Source: a virus
IMG/VR virus record: IMGVR_UViG_3300036841_000062
Coordinates: 1-21,378 of that record
Strand: one strand, 5' to 3'
DNA length: 21,378 bases
Below the pieces are notes generated by a model. It saw only the letters and a program-made list of their open reading frames with translations. It was not told where the DNA came from and made no database searches. This document shows positions 15,835-21,378 of this stretch, one piece after another (position 1 is the first letter of the stretch; each line of letters opens with the position of its first letter). The translations under genes and the position numbers were made by a program.

Positions 15835-16023
15835 TTACCCCTTCTTTAGAAGTTCCACTGGGACGTTGTTCCCGACGCTGACGGCCCCTACGGCGGACTT
15901 GGCGACGACAGCGATCAACTTCCCGTTGTTATCCGTGTAGTGATCGACCACGTAGGCCAGCCTGCCGTTCCAGAGGACGCGGCCTTCGGTCTTGAGCAGC
16001 TCCATGAACTCCTGTTCTGTCAT
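15835..16023 (-). CDS. Small hypothetical protein after the terminase
   Basis: This 62-residue protein has a short acidic helix (TEQEFMELLKTEG) followed by beta strands (GRLAYVVDHYTDNNGKLIAVV), suggesting a small SH3-like barrel. I start it at the ATG in an ATGA overlap with the terminase stop; a TTG three codons earlier is less likely. No family is recognised. Confidence 0.7.
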   Translation of the reverse strand: MTEQEFMELLKTEGRVLWNGRLAYVVDHYTDNNGKLIAVVAKSAVGAVSVGNNVPVELLKKG

Positions 16024-18095
16024 GCCGTCCAACCGGACCTATTGCGCCCGGGTCTCCTAATCAATTTCACGATGCCTTCCAAGTTCCTTGAGGTTTCCGC
16101 GCTGATATTGGCAATCTCCGGAGGGGCCTTTCCGGCGTAGCGAGTCTCGACGACGTCCCCAGCGTCCGCCTTCTTCTCTCCAGGCATCTTCGGCTTGTAG
16201 AGGCCCTTCACGAATTCCGAGACGATCAGGTATTCGAGTGCGTCCGTTCCGTGGTCGTCGCCTGGTGCGAAGTCGTCTCCGGCATTCCGGTCCACCTGCT
16301 TACCCTTCAGGTCGATGACCCGGACCACGCCGTCTTCGCCTTCCGCCTTGTACCGCTTCCACTTCCTGTTCTCGAGGTCATGGACCAGACCCTTGCAAGC
16401 GGTCGTGTTGACGCGCAGGAAAGGCCGGTCCTCTTGATTCCTGCCGACAATGAGCGAGTTCAAGACCTCGTAGCGGTAGACGAGCCAGCGCGTCCCGGTC
16501 GCCGTCCGCTTTCTTGCGGACTTCATGGGGCGCAGTCCGTATCGGGAAAGCTCCATCGCCGTGATGCGCCCCGAAGGGTCGTGCCACCAGCTCCGGATTT
16601 TGTTGAAGAGCGGGCCGCAGGCGCGGCGGATGCCTTCGACGTGGTCGCGGAGCGTCTTCGAGCGGTCGTCGTCGTAGTATTCCGACACGACGTGCCAGAC
16701 GTCCTTGATGCGGGCCGCGATGGTGCAGACGAACGGGTCGTTCGCCCCGAAGTCCAGGCCCGCGCAAACGTAGGCATCCGGCGGAACGGTGCTTGGGGTA
16801 AGCTGCGTCGTGTGGAGTTGCCTGTCGAAGCGGGAGTAGACGATACCTTCAAAGCCCGTGTACTCCGCGTAGAGTTCTCGGCGGGCGATGATGGGATCCT
16901 TCATCGCGTAGTCCCGCCGGAGCTGCTCGACGTTTTCCCGGGAGAGGAAGGTATTGTCGAAAGACGAGCAGGTGATGACCGCGATTCTTGGATCCCCGTA
17001 GCAGTCTACTGGGTCGTGATCCTTCGGGACGTAGCGGCGGGTCTCCTTCCCGGTCGCGTCCTTCTCCGGTTCTCCGTCGGGCCCCTTGGCCAGGTCGTAG
17101 TGGTCGTAGACGCAGACGTGACACCTGCCGCAGCGGTAGGCGCGGTCGATGACTTCCGTTTTCGTCCAGTGGCCAGGGTAGCTTGCCGTCCCGGTCAGGA
17201 TGATGACGCCGCCGGATTCCATGACGCGGCCACGGAGGACGTCCATCACTTCGGGCTTGGCGATCTGGCATTCGTCCACTAGGGCCGCGCAAATCGTTTC
17301 GCCTCGCATTCGGTCGGCGTGTTCACCGGAGTGCATCTCGCATGTGAAGTAGAGATGCGGGATCGACTTCGACGGCTTGAGGAGGAAGTGGGCTGGCCCG
17401 GCATCACTCGCCCGCTTTTCCGTCACCAAAGCGTCCCCAGCCGCAGCCGTGAACCGACGCTTGGAGGCTGGCATCATGCCGTTGGTCGGGGCAACCAGAT
17501 ACATCAAGTTCGGAACGGAGTCGTAGACGTAGGGCTGCTTGATGAGTTCACGAACACCCCAGACCGTCTTCCCGCTACGGACGCCAGCCGAGAAGAGGAT
17601 GACCTTTGCCCCGGCCTCGATGGCCTGAGATGCGATGACCTGCTTCGGGTGCGCTTCCCAATCGAGGCGGACGACCTGCGTTGCAACGCCGTCGGAGTGC
17701 CCTTTGTTGTGAGCAGGATACTCCGCGATCAGGTTATGGAGGTTGACGTGCTTAGGGCCAGCCTGAGCACCGTCTCCCAAGAGGCGGGTCTTCGGGATCT
17801 CCAACCCTTCGTGGCCGTAGTGCTCCTTCTGAACGATGGCGACTTGTGAGCCGGACGCCTGAATCTTCTGGATTCTTTCCTTCTGGCGTCTCTTCAGATA
17901 GGCGGCGTGGGACCTGCACTTCTGGGAGCAATGGATGCTCCTATGCGTCGGTGGCTCAAATTCAGTCCCGCAGACTTCGCACTTGATCTTCTTTGGCCCA
18001 GCGATGTTTAGATAAGGCTCATCTAGCGGAATCTCGGGCGCTGGCACGTCCGGATTCGGCTGCTTCCGAAGATAATAAGGGACCTTCTTTTTCAC
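16020..18095 (-). CDS. Terminase large subunit with N-terminal zinc-knuckle segment
   Basis: This 691-residue packaging motor has the ATPase Walker A (SAGVRSGKT near 169-177), Walker B ending in acidic residues (CAALVDE near 269-275) and a TGTA coupling motif near 301. The C-terminal RNase H-like nuclease has GLDFGANDPF near 447, WWHDPSG near 504 and DDHGTDALEY near 614. It cuts and pumps DNA into the capsid through the portal. Two extras stand out. The first 150 residues, outside the usual motor, hold C39, C42, C56 and C60 in a CxxC-x13-CxxxC pattern like a treble-clef zinc knuckle. Near residues 322-328 is CGRCHVC, between ATPase and nuclease. The start is GTG, in a GTGA overlap with the upstream gene. 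Confidence 0.93.
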   Translation of the reverse strand: MKKKVPYYLRKQPNPDVPAPEIPLDEPYLNIAGPKKIKCEVCGTEFEPPTHRSIHCSQKCRSHAAYLKRRQKERIQKIQASGSQVAIVQKEHYGHEGLEIPKTRLLGDGAQAGPKHVNLHNLIAEYPAHNKGHSDGVATQVVRLDWEAHPKQVIASQAIEAGAKVILFSAGVRSGKTVWGVRELIKQPYVYDSVPNLMYLVAPTNGMMPASKRRFTAAAGDALVTEKRASDAGPAHFLLKPSKSIPHLYFTCEMHSGEHADRMRGETICAALVDECQIAKPEVMDVLRGRVMESGGVIILTGTASYPGHWTKTEVIDRAYRCGRCHVCVYDHYDLAKGPDGEPEKDATGKETRRYVPKDHDPVDCYGDPRIAVITCSSFDNTFLSRENVEQLRRDYAMKDPIIARRELYAEYTGFEGIVYSRFDRQLHTTQLTPSTVPPDAYVCAGLDFGANDPFVCTIAARIKDVWHVVSEYYDDDRSKTLRDHVEGIRRACGPLFNKIRSWWHDPSGRITAMELSRYGLRPMKSARKRTATGTRWLVYRYEVLNSLIVGRNQEDRPFLRVNTTACKGLVHDLENRKWKRYKAEGEDGVVRVIDLKGKQVDRNAGDDFAPGDDHGTDALEYLIVSEFVKGLYKPKMPGEKKADAGDVVETRYAGKAPPEIANISAETSRNLEGIVKLIRRPGRNRSGWTA

Positions 18096-18391
18096 GCTTT
18101 CTTCTTTGCCAGAGATGTTGGAACCTTTGGTTTCTCAATCTGGACTTTTGAATACTGCGCGATCTGAACGCCTTGGCGCATCTTCTCCCGCTTGTTGAGG
18201 GCCGCGGGGCCGACGTAGCCCTCCAACTTGGCAAGAGCTTCCCCAGCCCTGATCTTTTCTTCAGGGCCGAAGTCAGGGCTATCGATGATGTCCTGATAGA
18301 TTTTCCGGATGTAGGACTTCGGGACTGCCTCGTCTCCGATGAAGGCTCCGTCCTCTAGCGTGATCTCCTGCTTACAATGCGGGCAGTTCAC
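18092..18391 (-). CDS. Probable small terminase subunit with CPHC knuckle
   Basis: This 99-residue protein directly precedes the large terminase, the usual place of the small subunit. It opens MNCPHCKQ, half of a zinc-binding pair. The centre (DIIDSPDFGPEEKIRAGEAL, about 35-54, followed by AKLEGYVGP) resembles the helical segment of Terminase_2-type small subunits, in which a run like PxxRIKALELLGKxLGLF is common. The basic C-terminus could contact the large subunit. It lacks a clear helix-turn-helix and is shorter than typical small terminases. The GTG start overlaps the upstream stop as GTGA. The position and motif support the call moderately. Confidence 0.75.
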   Translation of the reverse strand: MNCPHCKQEITLEDGAFIGDEAVPKSYIRKIYQDIIDSPDFGPEEKIRAGEALAKLEGYVGPAALNKREKMRQGVQIAQYSKVQIEKPKVPTSLAKKKA

Positions 18392-18699
18392 TTCTTCGCC
18401 ATGGGAGCGAAGGTCTCCTCCTTCGACTTCCCATCGCCCTCCGGAATATAGGTTTCCCTAGGACGCGGAGGCGGCCCTTCCATGCCGTCCAAGTGCGCGA
18501 AGGGATTGGACATCTGGAAGGACTTCCGGAGCATCTCGTCGGCCAACTGCTTGACCTGGGACTGGCTTGCCGTCTGCCCCTTCGGACGGTAGAGCGGCGA
18601 AGCGGCCAGCATCCTGACGCCGTGGTAGGCCATGGCTCCGAGAGCGAAGAGCAGGAGATGCGAGACGATCAGGACGGCGAATAGCCAGTAGGGCATCAT
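18388..18699 (-). CDS. Small single-pass membrane protein
   Basis: This 103-residue protein has one hydrophobic N-terminal helix (WLFAVLIVSHLLLFALGAMA, about 5-24) followed by a charged, Pro-rich tail inside or outside the membrane. There is no lipobox or clear signal cleavage site. Single-pass proteins of this length can be phage spanins or holins, but no holin motif is seen and the position before the terminase is unusual for them. It starts at ATGA overlapping the previous stop; the next ATG is one codon on. Confidence 0.75.
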   Translation of the reverse strand: MMPYWLFAVLIVSHLLLFALGAMAYHGVRMLAASPLYRPKGQTASQSQVKQLADEMLRKSFQMSNPFAHLDGMEGPPPRPRETYIPEGDGKSKEETFAPMAKK

Positions 18700-18992
18700 G
18701 CGTCGATGTCCACTTCCTTCTCGTGCTGGCGCGGGTCAAAAGACTTCTCGAAGTCCTGCCGGTCCTGATCCAGGAGTTCGCGGCATTCCTTGGAACCGGC
18801 CATGATGAGCTTCCCGCCGGAACGCATCCTGTCCGGGTAGACCCAGCGTTCCCCGCACATGACGCAGGTGAGATGGTGGACCCAAGGGAACTGCCGGTCG
18901 TTCGCCATCATCATGGCCCGGCCATCCTTGTAGGCCTGGAAGACCGGAGCTGCGGCGAAGTAGTCAGAGCCGCACGTACAATTCATGCTCAC
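18696..18992 (-). CDS. Small CxCG/CxxC protein
   Basis: This 98-residue protein has C5, C7 (CTCG) and C43, C46 (CVMC), enough for one zinc site. The middle has MMMANDRQFPWVHHLT and the C-terminus is acidic. The start is a GTG overlapping the previous stop as GTGA; an ATG two codons later is an alternative. Its CxCG opening is shared with two nearby small proteins. No function is recognised; nucleic acid binding is possible. Confidence 0.75.
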   Translation of the reverse strand: MSMNCTCGSDYFAAAPVFQAYKDGRAMMMANDRQFPWVHHLTCVMCGERWVYPDRMRSGGKLIMAGSKECRELLDQDRQDFEKSFDPRQHEKEVDIDA

Positions 18993-19591
18993 TTCTTGCC
19001 GCCTTTCTCATGCTGGGCAACCGCATCCCCGGCGGTCTTGCCTTCGTTCAAGTTCTTGATGACAGTCTGAATAACTTGGTTTGAGGGGTTGGCGACCTCG
19101 ACCTGACCGGAAGCCTTCCGCTTGGCGAACTCTTCGCGCTTCACTTCGCCAACGCGGCGACCAACGAAGATAGGCACATCGATCTTGACCTTGCGCTTGC
19201 GGCCCGTGAATTCGTCCATCACTTCGATGACTTGGACTTCGGTGATGTCCTCATGGATCTCACCGCCGGTTTCGTCGAACTCGCCGGTCGGCTTCCGCAT
19301 CCTGCGCCATTCGATGTCGCACTCCGTCTTTCCGTCTGTCCAGCCGCCGCGCTCACAAAAGAAGTTTGTCTCCTCGCCAACGACGCGGCGCTTGTGGCCG
19401 CAATGGCAGATGAAGATGAAGCCGCCGGGAGGATCGGCTACGAGACGGCGGGTCCAACTGCCGTTCAGCGCATTGGCTTCATCCTGCTCGAAGTCCACCT
19501 TGCCAGCCCCACCCATCTGACTCGATGGGACCTGCTCGACGAAAGAGCCGCGGGTCTTGACGCCCTTGGGCTTAAAGACTTCACCGGCCAT
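18989..19591 (-). CDS. Hypothetical protein with CxCG zinc-ribbon-like core
   Basis: This 200-residue protein has C62, C64, C79 and C91 in the core FICHCGHKRRVVGEETNFFC, followed by C91. The same layout is found in the 108-residue protein two genes upstream. After the core comes an acidic region (FDETGGEIHEDITEVQVIEV) and a basic stretch (GRKRKVKIDVPIFVGRRVG). The first 50 residues are variable. The start is sure: AAGGAGG lies six bases before the ATG. It could bind nucleic acid or scaffold packaging, but neither is shown. Confidence 0.82.
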   Translation of the reverse strand: MAGEVFKPKGVKTRGSFVEQVPSSQMGGAGKVDFEQDEANALNGSWTRRLVADPPGGFIFICHCGHKRRVVGEETNFFCERGGWTDGKTECDIEWRRMRKPTGEFDETGGEIHEDITEVQVIEVMDEFTGRKRKVKIDVPIFVGRRVGEVKREEFAKRKASGQVEVANPSNQVIQTVIKNLNEGKTAGDAVAQHEKGGKK

Positions 19592-19853
19592 GGGAAACCT
19601 CCTTCAAGTGTTCGGAAAGGGCATATAAGGTTCTGCTTGGAGGGACGAGTCGCATGGTGTCCTGAAGGGACACGCCTGCGTGGATGCACTTCTTCGCAGT
19701 CTCGCCCGCCGTCTTCGACGACGGGTCGGACACGGCAAGCGGACGCTGGTACTGACCGCGCACCTGAATCAGAAAATTAAGCCCGTCATCGCGCCTTCCG
19801 GAGGCGGCGATGCTATAGGGCTGCGTCAGGAGGCAGCAGATAGGGACCTGCAT
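19581..19853 (-). CDS. Small hypothetical protein
   Basis: This 90-residue protein (91 with a GTG one codon earlier) shows no known domain. Cysteines cluster near the N-terminus (ICCLL), and the middle contains a basic, Ser/Thr-rich part. The ATG forms TGATG with the upstream stop, and the gene ends 11 bases inside the next one, which supports translation in the operon. It is the weakest of the small genes here, because composition alone cannot prove it, but no better frame covers this interval. Confidence 0.6.
   Translation of the reverse strand: MQVPICCLLTQPYSIAASGRRDDGLNFLIQVRGQYQRPLAVSDPSSKTAGETAKKCIHAGVSLQDTMRLVPPSRTLYALSEHLKEVSHGR
19598..19604 (-). promoter_or_regulatory. Strong Shine-Dalgarno for the 200-residue gene
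   Basis: The minus strand reads AAGGAGG six bases before the ATG at 19591. It lies within the end of the preceding 90-residue gene and fixes the start of the next gene despite the 11-base overlap. Confidence 0.75.
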
Positions 19854-20179
19854 CACCGCTTCGGCCCCCGCTTGAGCTTCTTGGGCTCCGCCGGAACTTC
19901 AGCGATGATCCTCCGCGCCTCGGCCAGCTTGTCGTCATGGGTGGCGACAAACTCCTCCGCGTCCTTCCGCTTCTCCTTCATCTCGAGCTGCTCGATAAGC
20001 CTGGGAAGGTTATGGATGATCTTGCATGGAGGTACCTTCGGCTCTACCGGACGTTCGCAGGTGAACCAGACCTCAGCGTCGATGACGGTCCTTCCGGTAT
20101 ACCCGCAGTCGCACGCAAAGGCGTAAGCGCCTGGAATCAGGTTCTTCTGCTTGTCTTTGGCGCGGTCGATGACGGCCAT
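19853..20179 (-). CDS. Hypothetical protein with CxCG zinc-ribbon-like core
   Basis: This 108-residue protein has C23, C25, C41 and C52 in FACDCGYTGRTVIDAEVWFTC followed by C52. Its spacing nearly matches the core of the 200-residue protein two genes downstream, so the two are probably homologous. The second half is a charged helix ending in a basic tail (KKLKRGPKR). It overlaps the stop of the NeuB-like gene as TAATG. The role is unknown; single-strand or RNA binding would be consistent with the ribbon and basic tail. Confidence 0.8.
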   Translation of the reverse strand: MAVIDRAKDKQKNLIPGAYAFACDCGYTGRTVIDAEVWFTCERPVEPKVPPCKIIHNLPRLIEQLEMKEKRKDAEEFVATHDDKLAEARRIIAEVPAEPKKLKRGPKR

Positions 20180-21024
20180 TAAGCAACCTCCGATTTCATC
20201 TTTCTTGGGAGTTCAGGGACCTCACAGGGAAGGACATCGCGGCGGAAGTCCATCGCCGCGCCGACGGCGTGGACATCGCGGACGAGTTTTCGCAGCGCGT
20301 CGGGCTCTAGGGATGCGGCGTGGTCCCGGCCCTTCATGGCGCGGTCTAGCGTGAAGTGCCGCTCCACCCACGTAGCACCCAAGGTGACGGCGGCCATGTC
20401 GAGGGCGATCCCCAAGTGATGCCCGGAGAAGCCGCGCTCCTGCCAGCCGCACTCCCGCAGGAAACGGGGGATGTCAAGAAGCTTGACGTCCTCCATTTTC
20501 GCCGGGTACGTGGCCGTGCAGGCATAGGGGATGAGATGGGCTCCGCGCTTGACCTCAAGCCTCGCCCATTCCGCTTCCGTCGCTGGGGTGGCCATCCCGT
20601 TCGAAATGTGGATCGGCTTTTTCCAGAGTGAGAAGACTGTGTTCAGGAGCTTCCAGTCTTCGTTGTGCGCCGAAGGTACCTTGATGTAATCCGGGTTGAG
20701 CGAGGCCACTTCCCGGAAGCTGGTGAGGTCCCAGACGGAACAGGAGTATCCGACACCGAGACCCTCCGCGAACGACTTCAGCTCGTGGTGGGCGTCGATG
20801 GAAAGTTCGAGCCTCTCCCGGTGCTCCCCGTAGGTAGCACCGAAAGAGTGTTCGGAGAGATAGGGACTGGAGTACCTTTGGGAGGAAAGGCACTCCTGTG
20901 GATTGCGCTTCTGAAACTTGACGTAGTCCACGCCGCAACCGGCGGCAACCGCGATCATGCGCTTCGCGGTATTGAAGTCGCCGTTGTGATTCTGGCCGAT
21001 CTCCGCGATGATCTTCACGTTCAC
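20179..21024 (-). CDS. NeuB-family nonulosonic (sialic) acid synthase, no SAF domain
   Basis: This 281-residue protein matches the catalytic barrel of sialic acid synthases, which join phosphoenolpyruvate to a six-carbon amino sugar to make a nine-carbon acid. Seen in order: AEIGQNHNGD (7-16), KFQ (36-38), YIKVPSAH (113-120), SNGMAT (141-146), CTATYPAKMEDVKL (169-182), GFSGHHLG (198-205), ERHFT (221-225), then RDHAASLEPD (233-242). These are the NeuB, SpsE and pseudaminic/legionaminic synthase hallmarks, including the metal-binding His of the HFT motif. Usual enzymes are about 340-350 residues with a C-terminal antifreeze-like SAF domain, which is absent here. I start at the GTG that overlaps the methyltransferase stop as GTGA, with GGAG upstream. 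The exact sugar substrate is unknown. Confidence 0.9.
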   Translation of the reverse strand: MNVKIIAEIGQNHNGDFNTAKRMIAVAAGCGVDYVKFQKRNPQECLSSQRYSSPYLSEHSFGATYGEHRERLELSIDAHHELKSFAEGLGVGYSCSVWDLTSFREVASLNPDYIKVPSAHNEDWKLLNTVFSLWKKPIHISNGMATPATEAEWARLEVKRGAHLIPYACTATYPAKMEDVKLLDIPRFLRECGWQERGFSGHHLGIALDMAAVTLGATWVERHFTLDRAMKGRDHAASLEPDALRKLVRDVHAVGAAMDFRRDVLPCEVPELPRKMKSEVA

Positions 21025-21378
21025 GTCTTCGGCTCCGCTGCAATGGCGACGAGGCAACCGGGCCGATTCTGAAAAGTGACCTGAGCGAAGAAGCGTTCGA
21101 GTAGCTTCCGAAGCTCCTTCTCCTGGTACTCATGCAGGTGCCATCGATTGTCCGGATTCCTTCCGTCGTCCCGCTTCGCTTGCGGGGTCGTGATGAAGAG
21201 AACCCCTTCCGGACTGAGCCATCCGGCAAGCTCTTGAAGGAGGACGGGGGCGAGATGTTCTGGGATGTGCTCGAGAGCTTCGATGATCGTGATGAAGCCG
21301 ACTCGCTTGTTGAACTGATTGGTGTCGAAATCCGGAGACAGGAGGTACTCCGTTCCCGCCCTAGAATGGAGGAGGCGG
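21021..21378 (-). CDS. Class I SAM-dependent methyltransferase, N-terminus outside window
   Basis: The visible 118 residues are the C-terminal part of a Methyltransf_11/23-type enzyme. They contain the typical IIEALEHIPEHL segment, then LSPEGVLFITTP, and the late RWHLHEYQEKELRKLL ending in a hydrophobic strand. The SAM-binding GxG motif lies beyond the right edge. It overlaps the NeuB-like gene by four bases and was probably translated in the same unit. Such enzymes often modify sugars or lipid carriers in surface-glycan clusters, so methylation of a glycan or its precursor is possible. A DNA or small-molecule role is not excluded. Confidence 0.82.
   Translation of the reverse strand, partial: RLLHSRAGTEYLLSPDFDTNQFNKRVGFITIIEALEHIPEHLAPVLLQELAGWLSPEGVLFITTPQAKRDDGRNPDNRWHLHEYQEKELRKLLERFFAQVTFQNRPGCLVAIAAEPKT

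Noticed and set aside
16251-17282. A 343-codon plus-strand frame inside the terminase
   Set aside because: It is antisense to conserved ATPase and nuclease motifs and has no ribosome-binding context or recognisable domain.
1-21378. tRNA genes, CRISPR arrays, insertion sequences, integrase or attachment sites
   Set aside because: I looked for cloverleaf ends, regular spaced repeats, transposase and recombinase motifs and terminal inverted repeats and saw none. All but a few hundred bases are taken up by phage genes.

Overview
The window is a dense piece of a tailed double-stranded DNA phage genome, most likely a podovirus with a P22-like virion gene order. It could also be a prophage segment, but I see no integrase, attachment site, tRNA or host gene. 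Every gene I can support lies on the minus strand, so transcription and translation run right to left. The DNA is GC-rich, and nearly all junctions overlap by a few bases or sit within a few bases of each other. The host cannot be named from this sequence.

Right end (about 18.1-21.4 kb): a class I methyltransferase cut by the window edge overlaps a NeuB-type nonulosonic (sialic) acid synthase. Six small proteins follow. Four of them carry paired-cysteine, probably zinc-binding, motifs, one is a single-pass membrane protein, and the last resembles a small terminase subunit.

Packaging (about 13.2-18.1 kb): the large terminase has an added N-terminal zinc-knuckle segment. Two small proteins, the portal protein and a 61-residue protein built on a repeat follow it.

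Head (about 9.6-13.2 kb): a 287-residue glycine-zipper protein and a small basic protein come first. A 180-bp intergenic region follows, holding three stem-loops, one of them a convincing Rho-independent terminator. Then come the scaffolding protein, the major capsid protein and a probable decoration protein.

Middle insertion (about 8.0-9.5 kb): two tandem, mutually related Rossmann-like proteins of the DUF115/GT42-sialyltransferase type lie between the capsid and neck genes. The first is preceded by a perfect 9-bp stem-loop that covers its ribosome-binding region.

Neck, nozzle and ejection (1-8.0 kb): a small protein, a neck adaptor, a 625-residue beta-propeller nozzle protein (P22 gp10-like position), two glutamine-rich probable ejection proteins (P22 gp7 and gp20 positions), and one giant reading frame of more than 1,030 codons. 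That frame fills the left 3.1 kb and leaves the window unfinished (P22 gp16 position).

The most interesting hypothesis is that the NeuB-like synthase, the two sialyltransferase-like proteins and the methyltransferase form a phage-encoded system that decorates the virion or host surface with a nonulosonic acid. The sequence supports the families. The shared pathway is inference.
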